Below are positions 23,785 through 35,161 of a stretch of DNA of 64,000 nt, piece by piece. A model generated the notes under the pieces. That model saw nothing but the letters and a program-made list of their open reading frames with translations, searched no databases and was not told where the DNA came from. The translations under genes were made by a program, and so were the position numbers. Origin of the DNA: Paralithodes platypus (Eukaryota; Arthropoda; Malacostraca; Decapoda; Lithodidae); assembly GCA_032716605.1 (NCBI GenBank), contig CM064572.1:42096897-42160896 (forward strand), in the 5' to 3' direction. Within the stretch, counting starts at the first letter, position 1. Each line of letters opens with the position of its first letter.

Positions 23785-24330
23785 ATGGCTGAAACAGAAA
23801 TCCTTCTCATATTTAACAAAGCAAAATACTAATACTAATAACTAAAGACAAACAAATACAAATAAATGCACCAAATACAAATACATGGAAAAACATTGAA
23901 ACAAGAATAAGCTGAACAAATCCTTACCATATATACAACAATAGCATTGAATAAAACCATAAGAAACAAAATAAAACAAAATTAATAGAAAACAAAAACA
24001 TTAAATACAAAATATGCAGATAATGTAATCCTCATCGTATTTACGAAAAACAAAAAATAGAAAAGAAGAGAAACATAAAACAAGACCATGTTGAAACAGA
24101 AATCCTCGCCGTATTTACGAAAACTAAATCAATAAAAGCAAAAGACAACCATTAAAATAAGAACATGCTAAAAAGAATGCCCCATCATATTTACGAAAAC
24201 AAAATTAGTAAGAAAAGGAAAAACAAAAATATTGAGACAAGAACATGCTAAACACAAATCCTGACCATATTTCCGAAACCAAAATTAAAAGGAGAGAAAG
24301 AAGAAAGTAAAATATGCCGCACAGCTATAT
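23785..24330 (+). repeat. Degenerate minisatellite array
   Basis: Six to seven diverged units of roughly 70-125 bp share ACAAGAACATGCTGAAACAG, AATCCTC.CCATATTTACGA and AAACAAAA-rich spacers. Unit length is irregular, so it is old or repeatedly interrupted. It continues the array seen at 19.6-19.9 kb on the other side of the 3.85 kb insertion. Confidence 0.65.
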
Positions 24331-24459
24331 CCATTGTATTTCAGAGTAGCCAAACAATACAAAAATAATAAAAGTATATGCTATTGAATATAGGAAAGGA
24401 TAAAATACTGCTAAAAAGAGAGGGGGGGGGGGGGGAGAGAGAGAGAAACAGGAAGATGC

Positions 24460-24590
24460 TAGAAATATTCATATTTGTTTTCAACAACCCACCAATTTAT
24501 TTACAAATAAACGTAACTACTGAATTCAATGAAAGTAATGAATACATGTGGTACTCCAAGGGCTCGAACCTTATCGTCGTATTGTCTTAA
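24460..24590 (-). repeat. tRNA-SINE copy, head truncated
   Basis: Matches 25-120 of the window (CAACCCACCAATT, GGTACTCCAAGG). The B-box-like GGTTCGAGCCC is present on the minus strand; the A-box side is lost. Confidence 0.55.
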
Positions 24591-24609
24591 CCAGAACAAA
24601 TATTATTAA

Positions 24610-24815
24610 CCCCTTCTGTACAGGCGACATTTTATAATTATATTCTAGCTATATTTAGACGGTTTTGTGCAGCTTAAGAAGGATGTTTGGTAGTAAAAAG
24701 GGATAATTGAGATAGTTCGAAGTCTGTTAATTACTGGAGGACATTATTTAACTTAATAAAATCGTCTAATAGTAGCCAGAATGAAGTTAAAAAGACCACA
24801 CCGGTACATACCGGG
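24610..24815. mobile_element. Foldback MITE (CGTCTAATAGTAGCCAG family), copy 1
   Basis: An imperfect palindrome of ~205 bp. The left arm contains ATTCTAGCTATATTTAGACG and the right arm its inverse (CGTCTAATAGTAGCCAGAAT). Flanks are TTAA at 24606-24609 and a decayed TCAA at 24816-24819. Confidence 0.65.
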
Positions 24816-24819
24816 TCAA

Positions 24820-25026
24820 CCCATTCAGTACCGGTGACGTTCTTGTCATTATATTCTGACAATTATTTTACGATTTGATTCAACTTAGGAAGGACCTCTA
24901 TCCATTAACAGGCTACAGAGCGTTTCATATAATCCTTGAAGCTACCACCGATCCTTCCTAAGCTGAATACAACCGTCTAATAGTGTCCAGCCTATGAGGA
25001 ACAGGACGTAGCTGGTACTGAATGGA
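24820..25026. mobile_element. Foldback MITE, copy 2
   Basis: Arms begin CCATTCAGTACCGG and, inverted, CCATTCAGTACCAG. The inner arm motif CTTAGGAAGGA is mirrored by TCCTTCCTAAG. The right flank is TTAA at 25027-25030. Its right arm is the seed of the adjacent 98 bp minisatellite. Confidence 0.7.
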
Positions 25027-25418
25027 TTAATACAATAGATATACGCAGACCCCTCCTAAGCTTAATACAACCGTCTAATAGTGTCCAGCCTATGAGGAAC
25101 AGGACGTCGCTGGTACTGAATGGATTAATACAATAGATATACGCAGACCCCTCCTAAGCTGAATACAACCGTCTAATAGTGTCCAGCCTATGAGGAACAG
25201 GACGTCGCTGGTACTGAATGGATTAATACAATAGATATACGCAGACCCCTCCTAAGCTGAATACAACCGTCTAATAGTGTCCAGCCTATGAGGAACAGGA
25301 CGTCGCTGGTACTGAATGGATTAATACAATAGATATACGCAGACCCCTCCTAAGCTGAATACAACCGTCTAATAGTGTCCAGCCCATGAGGAACAGGACG
25401 TCGCTGGTACTGAAGGGG
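24953..25418 (+). repeat. 98 bp minisatellite, about 4.8 copies
   Basis: The landmark ACGCAGACC recurs at 25043, 25141, 25239 and 25337, exactly 98 bp apart, with almost no differences between units. Each unit equals the right arm of the foldback MITE (about 75 bp, ending GGTACTGAATGG) plus ~23 bp of its flank (TTAATACAATAGATATACGC). The uniformity indicates recent expansion. Confidence 0.95.
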
Positions 25419-26514
25419 TTTATATAAAAGCCAACCAAATAAACGAGAACATATTGCACATAAATATCTGTTGTAGTTGCTAAAATAATAATTTATAAGA
25501 ATAATTTATAAGACAGCGAAGAGACACAGGAATACGCAAACATACAAATTATTTTGTATTAACGGAATACAAAAGTTTCTGGCGAGCGAGAGAGATAGAG
25601 AGAGAGATACGATCAACCAGAATAGGCTGCAAAGATATGTATATTAGATTTACGACAGACAAAAATAAACTTAAAAAATGCGAGAACAAAAATCAACGAC
25701 AACAAACCAAGAATATTCTGACAGTGATATCTTTCTTTTTTTGGATTTTTTGTTTCTGTTTTTTTCATTTTTTCATATGAAAACTTAGCTATTTCAAGGA
25801 TCAATAAACATTTCTGTTCAGTTTTCCGGCTAGTATAAGACGATTTTATTCAGATTAGGACGGGGATATGGAAATCAAAGGGTTAATTGAGATATTTTTC
25901 GCCCTTATAATTCTCGCAGATCCTTCTTGAACTGTATAAAATCGTCTAATGACAGCCAGAATAAACACACAAAATGCACCCAAAATCTTCAAAGTGTTAA
26001 AGTGACGTCACACGGGCTCTTGTATCTGTATCAAAGTCTAGTATCGAGTCTAGTATTTGGGTAATGTTTTTGTGTTTAAGGGGAGATGGTTGGTTTCTCT
26101 GCCCCCCCCCCCCCCCCCCCCCCCCACCCTTCTCCCTCAGTTTAACCCAATTAATTCTCAGAATTTTAAGTTGTTTGGCCCATTAGTTTAGCGATTTTAA
26201 GATCTTCCACTCCATTATTTTCTTTGTCAATATTTACAATAATTACATTAATTTAGTAGTCTATTTTTTTCGTGTTCGTGTTTAAGGTGTGTGTGTGTGT
26301 GTGTGTTTTATGAAAATGCAAATCACTCAATATTTTTTGCAATTACAACACAGGATATTAGTAGAAACACATGTGAAATAAGAATATGCTGAATATGACA
26401 ACTCTATTATATATACGAACACACAAATATATATAATAAACAAGAGGGATAAAGCGAAACACGCGAGTGCCAAACACTTCTTAAATATCGCAATTACGAA
26501 AAAGGAACGGTATC
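25419..26514. other. Gene-free stretch with two MITE remnants
   Basis: A foldback MITE remnant spans about 25826-25999 (AGACGATTTTATTCAG..AAATCGTCTAATGACAGCCAG). A GGCCGAAGGCC-family MITE (minus, partial) spans 26080-26290 after TTAA at 26076-26079. That copy holds a 24-nt poly-C at 26102-26125. A (GT)n lies at 26287-26306 and one minisatellite unit near 26355-26420. No gene is seen. Confidence 0.55.
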
Positions 26515-26817
26515 AAAGAAGAACAAAAAGGAACACCTTGAGATGGTTCGGCCATATGGAACGTATGGGAAGCGAGAGAATGACTAAGAGGGTGTACGAA
26601 AGCGAGGTGGACGGACAGAGAGGGAGAGGTAAACCGAAAGAGAGGTGGAAGGATGGAGTGAAGAAGTATATGGATGAAGGCGGTGTTGGTTGGGAGGTAG
26701 GGCGTCTACTGACTGGGCGTCGACTGACTGGGAACAGAGGTGCATGGGGGCGATTCGTTCGTGTCCACCCCTTCGGGGATCACGGCGTCAGGCAATAGAT
26801 AGATAGATAGATAGATC
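26515..26817 (+). mobile_element. LINE 3' end fragment (RT C-terminal WFGH motif)
   Basis: The frame 26538-26798 reads RWFGHMERMGSERMTKRVYE, then RGRGKPKERWKDGV, the characteristic C-terminal end of many LINE reverse transcriptases (RWxGHxxRM..GRPxxRWxD). It ends near a (TAGA)n tail at 26796-26816, a short-repeat tail as in RTE-type LINEs. Only the last ~85 residues survive. The clade is not certain. Confidence 0.7.
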
Positions 26818-26900
26818 ACAGAAAAACATGTAAATTACTGCACAAAACTTGCATCTACGGAGGAAAATAAGGAGTCTGATTGAAAATGTAGATACCTCAA

Positions 26901-27109
26901 CCCATGCAGTACCGGTGCGTACTGTTCATCATATTCTGGCTACAATTAGGCGATTTTATTCAGCATATGAAGGATCTGTGGTCGCTAAAAAGATTAAACG
27001 AGATAATAGTCTGTCGCTTATTAAATGTTAGAGGTCCTTCCTGACCTGAATAAAATCATATAATAGTTACCAGAATATAATGAAAAGGACGTCACCGGTA
27101 CACAAAGGG
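26901..27109. mobile_element. Foldback MITE, copy 4
   Basis: Ends CCATGCAGTACCGG and, inverted, CCCTTTGTGTACCGG. Arms contain ATTCTGGCTACAATTAGGCG and its inverse. Flanks are decayed from TTAA (TCAA and TGCA). Confidence 0.6.
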
Positions 27110-27203
27110 TGCATAACTTCCTACCTAATATTTTATAAGTTAAATTTACTGACCACTTGGCCTTCATAATATCCGGGGAGGAGACTTGATAGCGTTGGGT
27201 TAA

Positions 27204-27490
27204 GGGGGGATGGGCGTATTTGTGTGTGCATGTATAATTATATTGTATTTATTATTTTCTTAGTTGCTTCCCTAGACCACCATCAAGCTTTAAAAAAACA
27301 CCCCCAAGATCCTCCTTGAAAATAAATGTGTACATCTTTCGATAGAAAAGTATCCCAGCCGAAGGCCGGTTCCTTTCAAATTACAGGCTCGCTATCGCTC
27401 ACAAGGAAAAAATCGACACCTAAATGACACGGAAAGTTTTAATATTGACAAAGAAATGGGGCGAAAGGTCTTATAATCGTCAAAATAAAC
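27204..27490 (+). mobile_element. GGCCGAAGGCC-family MITE, truncated copy
   Basis: Left TTAA at 27200-27203; the family landmarks run through CCCAGCCGAAGGCCGG to GGGGCGAAAGG, then the copy stops. It separates two ~80 bp direct repeats, 27120-27203 and 27492-27574 (both contain AAATTTACTGA.CACTT and ATATCCGGGG). Confidence 0.6.
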
Positions 27491-27777
27491 TTCCTGGCAA
27501 ATGTTTTAAGCTAAATTTACTGAGCACTTCGGCTTGATCATATCCGGGGGAAGGTAATTGATAGCGCTGGGTTAAGCTCTGATTAATCTGGCTCTCACCT
27601 CACTCTGGTAATGACCTCGATAAATAAGGTTAATGTAGTGTTGATATATGGATGGAGGGATGGAGGGATAGACAGAGGGAATAGATACATTTATATAGAT
27701 TTTATTATATTTTTTTCCTCCAACTAATTTCAATTCTAAAATCAATTAATGAAAAAAAAAAAAAAAACAAAAAAAAA

Positions 27778-28340
27778 AAGTGGGGATTGGGCCTGAGTAT
27801 ATAGATAGATAGATGGATATATATAACTAAGATGGATATATAGATGGATGGATGGATGGGTGGATAGGTAAATGGGTAGATGGAGAGATAAAATGCATAG
27901 ATAGATGGATGGATGGATAGATAGGTAGATGGGTAGATAGGTAGATAAGATGGTTAGATATATGGATAGAGGGATAGCTAAATGGATAGAAAGATTAATA
28001 GATAGATAGATAGATAGATAGATATATAAATATATAGAATAATAGATCGAAAGGTAGATAATTATATAGACAGATAAGATAGATAGATAGATAGAAGTAT
28101 GGGTAGATAGATAGAAAGATGGACAGACATATTATAGATAGGTGGATAAATAGGTCAAAAGGTAGATAGCTTGATTTATAGACATATCTAGATAGATAGA
28201 TAGATAGAGATAGATATATAGAGATAGATAGAGAGATAGACAGATAGATAGATACATTGAAAAATTGGTAGATAGATAGTTAACGACAGGTACATAGATG
28301 GATTGATTGCTTGATAGATACGCAGAATATTCGATAGATA
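27778..28340. repeat. Extended (GATA)n-type array after a LINE-like tail
   Basis: The motif GTGGGGATTGGGCCTGAG at 27780-27798 is followed by ~540 bp of interrupted GATA/GATG repeats. The same motif joined to (GATA)n occurs inverted at 58052-58100 in element D. It therefore looks like the 3' end of a retroelement with a GATA tail that seeded the microsatellite. Confidence 0.7.
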
Positions 28341-28415
28341 CATAGCCATTGAAATGCTCACTTAAGACATTTTTCAGTCGAGTCGCCTTTCAACTCTTTT
28401 GCTTGTGGTACTAAG

Positions 28416-28441
28416 CCATTTGTTAAGGGGAAGTATTTTTT
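28416..28441. repeat. Target-site duplication of LINE, left copy
   Basis: 26 bp beginning CCATTTGTTAAGGGG, repeated exactly at 30521-30546. Confidence 0.9.
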
Positions 28442-30520
28442 CTCTCAGACTAATGCTAACAAATCTTGGTTTACTCACGCCTGTTCTACTGCTGTCCGCA
28501 ATAAGGAGGAAGCATTCAAACGGTACCGACGCCTTAAAACTCAAGACTCTCATTCTTCATATGTTTCTGCCCGGAATCAAGCCAAATCTGTTCTTCGACT
28601 TGCCAAACACTCTTTCATCAATAATAAATGCACTGAACTATCCAACTCTAGCTCTTCCCAAGCTTTCTGCCATCTAGCCAAAAACCTCTCCAACAATTTC
28701 TCTTCCTCGTCTTTCCCTCCCCTTTCCCACTCTGATGGCACAACCATCACTTCTTCCTCTGACAAAGCTAAACTCTTCGCTCAAACTTTTGCTAGAAACT
28801 CCACCCTGGATGATTCCGGTGCTATTCCTCCCTCTCCGCCCTCCTCTCTCTTACTTATGCCTAATATCCTAATCTCTTCTAAAGATGTACTTTCTACCCT
28901 CTCTGGGCTTAACACTAATAAGGCGTACTTTCCGGACGGTGTTCCTCCTGTTGTTCTCAAAAACTGTGCTTCCGTGCTGACTCCCTGCCTAGGCAAACTC
29001 TTTGGTCTCTGTCTATCCTCTAACATCTTCCCTTCATGCTGGAAGTTTGCTCACATTCAACCTGTCCCAAAGAAGGGTGACCGCTCTCAACCCTCCAACT
29101 ATCGTCCAATTGCTCTTATCTCTTGTCTTTCTAAAGTTTTTGAAACTATTCTTGCTTCCAAATTTCTTAAGCATTTCTCTTCTCATAATCTGCTCTCAGA
29201 TCGCCAGTATGGCTTCCTTAAGGGTCGCTCTACTGGTGATCTTCTTTCATATCTTACTAACTCTTGGTCATCCTCCTTTCGGGACTTCGGTGAGACTTTT
29301 TCTATTGCACTAGACATATCGAAAGCCTTCGATAGAGTCTGGCATAAATCTTTAATTTCTAAACTACCCTCCTTCGGTTTCTATCCCTCCATCTGTGCCT
29401 TTGTCTCTAATTTCCTTTCCGGCCGTTCCATAGCCGCGGTTGTGGATGGCCATTGTTCACTTCCTCACCCTATAAACTCCGGTGTTCCTCAGGGCTCTGT
29501 CCTATCTCCTATTCTCATTCTAATTTTTATAAATGATCTCCTTAACTGTACCTTAATTCCCATCCATTCATACGCAGACGACTCAACCTTACACTACTCC
29601 ATTAGTTTTTCAGAACGCCCCAGCCAGCAATCCCTCAACGACAAACGTAATGAAGCCATAGAACTCTTAAATTCTGATCTAAATACTATTTCCAATTGGG
29701 GCAGAGAAAACCTTGTTAACTTTAATGCTTCCAAAACCCAATTTCTCCATCTATCTACCCGTCAGGATCTCCCAGCGGACTATCCCTTATTCTTCAGCAA
29801 TACAAAAATCAACCCTTCATCTTCTCTCAATATTCTTGGTGTCTCTTTTTCTTCTGCTCTCATTTGGAAGGACCATATTACCAGTCTTGCTAAGGCAGCC
29901 TCCCAGAAGCTGGGTGTGCTCAACCGCCTTAGGGGGTTCTTTTCCCCTGCACAGCTTCTTGCTCTGTACAGGGCCATAGTGTGCCCTTGTATTGAGTATT
30001 GTTCACATGTGTGGGGAGGTTCCTCTCACACCGCTCTCCTAGACAAAGTTGAAAGGAAGGCCTTTCGTATCATTAACTCCCATCCACTCACCAACTCTCT
30101 GCAATCTCTCTCTCTCCGCCGCAATGTTGCATCTCTCTCGCTATTCTATCGCTACTATAATAATCAGTGTTCCTCAGAGCTATCCCAGTGCATACCACCT
30201 CCTTTACGTAGGGCACGTGGTACCCGTCTTGCAACTCAATCCCACCCCTATTCTGTGCAACTCTCCAACCCAAGAGTGAAACGTTACTCTCAAACTTTCT
30301 TCTACTCAACAGCTGAGCTCTGGAACTCTCTCCCAGAATCAGTCTTTCCCTCTTCCTATGACTTAAATTGCTTCAAACTCCGTGTGTCCCGGCATTTTGG
30401 CTCGAACGTCCCTTGATTTTGGCCCTGTCACTCTTTCAACTATGGGGGAGGCACTCGCTATAGGCAGTTATGCCTTTTGCCTCCCTCAATCACATAGAAA
30501 AAAAAAAAAAAAAAAAAAAA
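28442..30520 (+). mobile_element. 5'-truncated Jockey/CR1-type LINE with poly-A tail
   Basis: The insert starts inside ORF2 and ends in a poly-A run at about 30498-30520. It is flanked by a perfect 26 bp duplication (28416-28441 and 30521-30546), the hallmark of target-primed reverse transcription. It landed in the terminal sequence of a TTAA MITE (30532-30858). The endonuclease domain is absent through truncation. Confidence 0.95.
28443..30416 (+). pseudogene. LINE ORF2 fragment: reverse transcriptase, open frame
   Basis: One open frame runs from the truncation point to TGA at 30414-30416 with no stop. It holds a pre-RT helical region, RPIALISCLSKVFE, YGFLKGRSTGDLL, DISKAFDRVWHKSL, SGVPQGSVLSPI and the catalytic HSYADDSTLH, then the C-terminal region (LRRNVASLSLFYRYY, WNSLPESVFP). 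The first methionine is at 28857, but the frame is open upstream, so that start has no biological meaning. The retained open frame and perfect duplication indicate a recent insertion. RT activity is possible in sequence terms, but the protein lacks the endonuclease and a promoter. Confidence 0.9.
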
Positions 30521-30531
30521 CCATTTGTTAA

Positions 30532-30858
30532 GGGGAAGTATTTTTTTTCTTAACCCCCTTCTCCTTCATGTCTAGCCCAATTACTTTTCAAATTCTATTA
30601 TTTGTTGTTATTTCTTTGTCAATATTAAGACTTTTCGTGCCATTTAGGTGTCGGTTATTTCCTGGTGACCGATAGCGAGCCTGTAATTTAGGAAGACCCG
30701 GCCTTTGGCCGGGAGATTTTTCTACCGAAAAATTTAGAAATTTATCTCAAACGGGGGTCTTTGGGATGTTTATTTTGTATTTATGTATTTTTTTAAGCTT
30801 GATAGAGGTCTAGGGAACAAACTAAAACTAATATAATAAATTATAAAATAACGTTCCC
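30532..30858 (-). mobile_element. GGCCGAAGGCC-family MITE with both TTAA flanks
   Basis: TTAA at 30528-30531 and 30859-30862; ends GGGGAAGT and, inverted, GGGAACGT. Contains GGCCTTTGGCCGGGAG and AAGCTTGATAGAGGTC (minus orientation). The LINE at 28442 inserted beside its left end and duplicated that end. Confidence 0.75.
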
Positions 30859-30876
30859 TTAATACCTGTGACTTAA

Positions 30877-31081
30877 CCCTTTCAAGACACGATGAATATT
30901 TTGTATTGTCTGTTTTGTAGCTATTATTAGACGATTGTGTTCAAATTAGGAAGGGTATATGCAAGCCAGAGGGTTAAATGAAGATAAACCCTTTGATGCC
31001 CACAGATACCTCCTAAGCTGTATTATATCGTCTAATGATAGCCAGAATAAACTGTCAAAATGCGGTGCAATCATCAAAGGG
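30877..31081. mobile_element. Foldback MITE with intact TTAA flanks
   Basis: 205 bp between TTAA at 30873-30876 and 31082-31085. Ends are CCCTTTCAAGACACGATG and, inverted, CCCTTTGATGATTGCAC. Internal arms share TAGC(C)ATTATTAGACGAT. Best-preserved member of the family seen at 24.6-27.1 kb. Confidence 0.8.
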
Positions 31082-31154
31082 TTAACAATCCCTCCTTGAT
31101 AATGAAACACGTTTTTTCAAATGATGATGCATGTAAAATAATAACAGTAATTAT

Positions 31155-31155
31155 A

Positions 31156-31212
<57 letters not shown>
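31155..31212. repeat. (TA)n microsatellite abutting element B
   Basis: TA run, with one ACATA interruption, ending directly at the element B LTR. Confidence 0.9.
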
Positions 31213-31216
<4 letters not shown>

Positions 31217-32953
31217 ACGACCGGGACTACGAATAAAACAAGGGCACTTAATGATTGGACTAGTAATAGGGCACTATGCAACAACGGTACGCTAGATCCC
31301 AACCCTCCAACTTATATGCCGGCGAACAAAACACCTATACCCTCCAGAGTTAATCTGCGATAACGGAGTATCCTTAACTGGACATAAATGTACTCTACTT
31401 CAGGCTAACCCACACTGGTATAGCCTGATAACAAACAAGATGCAAGTTACGTTAAAATGCATAAACAGGAATCTATGGAAAGATCAATTAAATCACTACA
31501 AGATTTAATACAATAAAAAGATGCTTCAATACAGTTACTCTAAACAACAATAAACTCTTCACTCCTATCTGAAAGAAAGTGAAGTATAGTCCTACAGCAT
31601 AGACCTGGAAACTTCTGAAGAAAGTCTGATGCTCATAAGATGCTCGTATCTTAAACTATATAAAGGCAGGAGGCAGGACACTACACGTGTAAATCGAATA
31701 CACTAAAAGATAGGACATATAATGTTAACTGACACAAGAATACTATAAATGCGCAACGGTAGCAATGCTCGACACTAAGAGAAGAACTTCCTCATCAACG
31801 AAACAGTCTACTATGGTTGTGCGGATCAGCAACAACCTAGACTAATAAATGCCGTGAATAATAATGCGTACATATCAAAGAGCTTATATTAAATACTAAT
31901 AAGTGTCTACTCAATTATTAATGTTTAGCTGGGATACTCTAGGTAAGGAACTGAGCTTGAGCAATACAGGCTCGTAGCCTAGCGATGTCCTTAAGACTGC
32001 ATTCTTTAAGTTACGTTAATTGACTAGGGTGCTCTCTTGATAGATCCAGATCACAAGTAGCTGGTTCTATCCTGGCGACCCTCTAAAGCCAAGCAAAGAG
32101 GCAGCAAAGTGTGGAACTGGTACAGGTCAAAGCCTCCAGTCAGCACAAAGCTGCACTCGCAAAGGACGCAACCGAAAAAGATAACACAGGCTACCACAGG
32201 ACCGGTCGAAGTTGTGTAGGTATAAGCAAACCGTACACACATCGAAGACAACGACTACAGTTACCCTATCCCAGTCTAGCATTAAATAAAAGAGCAGAAA
32301 CACTAAATCAATAATGGAGACACACAGAGTTCGTAACCTATACTAACTGAGAACCCTCAAAAACCTATTCTAAGTACATGTAAATATCTCTGAGGACGGT
32401 GCATGCAATACAATGGGCCGGCTATGGAAACCGTATGCAGAAGCCAAGGGGATAAGTAATTGAATAAAGGCGAGAAGTAATGGAAAAGAAGAAGTTCAGA
32501 GAGAGAAACAGTTCTAAAGGTGGTGATCGGGGGAGAGTATGCAAGGGGATGTTAGAAGCACGCGCGCCTAGCCTGTCCTGATGAGGACAGCTCCTGTGGA
32601 CCCTCGTGTAGTAGGTTAGTTACACAGGAGCCCATAAAGGCGCGATGGTCGGCCAATCACGGGCCGAGACGTCACAAGACAGCAGGTGTCACGTGACAAA
32701 GCCAGACACTCACTACCATCTCGCTCTAATAAGTCTCTCTCTTCCCACGCTGGTAGTATCATCACTACTATTGATATAAAATATAACCCGTTGTCACAGA
32801 CGAAAACAAAGACCACCACTGGACTGTCTGTGACAATGCGATTACTAGGAAAGAAAGAACACCATTCTCTGATAACTGTAGCCCATTTCAATGTCCCTGG
32901 TGAGCGCTAGTGGCTAACGAGAGGCGATTCTGCCAACGCTGGTAGACGTCACA
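31213..32953 (-). repeat. Element B 3' LTR
   Basis: Nearly identical to 46660-48399 with scattered substitutions. The purine-rich tract GGGCGGGGTG (minus strand) lies just inside at 32954-32963. Confidence 0.9.
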
Positions 32954-33304
32954 CCCCGCCCAAGATATGGGACGCTCAACATTAGGCGAGCACCATATCT
33001 GACAAGGCAGAATGCCGACAAGACCCGCCACACCTAGCCAACCCACCAGAAATGAAATGCAAAGCTCAATTCTTACATAAAACAACATTTTAGCATAAAG
33101 AAAATCTTATAACCCCTCCCAAACACAATAGTATAATTTAGCCTGCTATGCTCCCTAAGCGAGCTTCACAGAGCCCAGCCTACTAAGTGAAAGAGAGGTT
33201 CAACTTAGGACTTTAGCTATAACATTGGGAACTTACAATTAACTATAAAAAAGAAAGAGTTTTTATGTGATTTTTTGTATTTAATTTTAATGTTGTTTTT
33301 GACG
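32954..33304 (-). other. Element B 3' untranslated internal segment
   Basis: Non-coding, between the B polypurine tract and the point where element A inserted. It ends with GACG (33301-33304), one copy of A's target duplication. Confidence 0.75.
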
Positions 33305-35161
33305 TGTTACGAACCGGCACTCGGGTACACAAGGGCTCTCAATCAGGACTCGAATACGGCTCGCTGCCACAACGGAAACACACGATCCCAACCCCTGAGT
33401 ACTGCCAGCCGAACAAAAAACACCAATACCCTCCAGAGTTCAATCTGCTATAACGGGGTATACAAGAACTCGGTACTAGTGTTCAACAACAGACTAATAA
33501 AGAGACAGGAATTCGCTAGTCTGGTCAACAATCAAACAAAGAAGTAAGAAACAACAACACCAAAGAATAGTGTTGGCCGAAGCCGAAGTAATCCACCCTT
33601 GACTAAGAACTTAAGAAGTCCTCCACCCTCTACTTCGGATCGGCACTATTACGTTACGTTAATTAATAGTCCTTAAGCATCGAGCAAGGAATCTTCTGAA
33701 AAAAATTAGATGCTTCTCGGATGCTCGTAAGAAGTACGTATCGGATTTTGAACAGTAATTCAATAAGCAAAAACACTGGCAATTAAATACTATTAAAGGT
33801 TTAAATTGGCATAAGAATAATTAAAAGAATATGCAATAGTAAATGGCAAACATTAAAAAGAAGTACTCTGCAAATGCAACGGCAATAGCCTACTCGGATT
33901 GTGCTCGTGGGCCACTAATCACTAAAGTAGCCAAGCGTGCAACACATGAAATCAATAGTGCATAAACAATATCATACATAAGGAAAGCTTCAATACTATT
34001 CTGTATCTACTAATCGAGTAAAGTCTAGCTGGGGTACTGTGGGCAAAAGGTAGCAGTGACTGAGCAAAAACGGCTCGTAGCCTAGCGAAGTCCTCACAAC
34101 TGTTTAAAGTATTACGTTAAAACTAACAAGTGCACTTTGAGAAATCCAGATCCCTTGTATCTGGTTTTCTCCCGGCTCCTTGACAAAGTAAAAACAAACT
34201 GTTAATAAAATACAGGGTGGTTAGGCTCTTGCCCTCACGCACTGTAAATTATTAACTCAACACAGTCAGCCGCGAAGACAACCTAGGCTTCACTGAACCG
34301 AAACGAGTATGCAGGTTTATCGCTTAACCACTGCATCAAGCAACAACTCGTAACACAGAAAAGCCTTACCCCAGTCTAGCATTACCTAGACTAGCAGAAA
34401 ACAGGAATAATAATAATAACACACAGGGAAATGCATATACAAGTGCAACAAACATAAATCAATCCTATTCTAAGTTAACCCTTCCAAAATAGGCTATCTA
34501 ATAGGCAAGTATCTCGTGAGAACTCAAGCGATAATACGTTGGCTGACTAGCTCTGCACCAACGGGACCATGGGAGTTAAACAGGCAGGGAAAAGAGGAGA
34601 TAAGAATGTAAGGTAGTAGAGAAAGTTCACATCAGTCAGAAGAATATATATAGTTAGCAAGGGAAATGAGAAGTCGCTCTGCCTAATGAGTTCTGATGAA
34701 AAAATGGCTAGACTTCCCTTTTTATACCCGGCCCTCTAGTGAGCCCAACGTGAACTACTAAGGACCACCCACTGACAACCATTACGTAATTTCTCTCTCT
34801 CCTCTGGGATAGACAAAGGCTCCCCTAGCACTGAGGGGAGGGGGGAGGGGGGAGTGCTAGTGAGTTAGGCCCACCTCCCGCCTGGCGCACCCACTGACCC
34901 CCAACTGTTGGCTGTTTCTCTTCCCATCATTACAAATAAGTTTTACACACAATACTTATAACTAATGATATAAAATAGAACTCGTTGACTCAGATGAAAA
35001 CAAAATACATATTCATAATACTTATAGTAAAACGGCTCACATGAACTAAGTTAGGAAACTCTACATAGACTACAGCCAAAGTTCCTGCCCTGACGATCCT
35101 AGCGAGGGTGGGGCATGACTAGGCGTTCTGTACAGCATGCTCACACTGGACATGCGTCACA
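33305..35161 (-). repeat. Element A 3' LTR
   Basis: Plus-strand ends TGTTACGAACC and GCGTCACA. Internal (CT)n and a G-rich patch (GAGGGGAGGGGGGAGG) are shared with the other LTR. A purine tract GGGGGAGG (minus) lies at 35162-35170. Confidence 0.95.

Noticed and set aside
24953..25418. Possible CRISPR-like array
   Set aside because: Units are 98 bp and identical throughout with no unique spacers, and the unit is derived from a MITE arm in a eukaryotic sequence.
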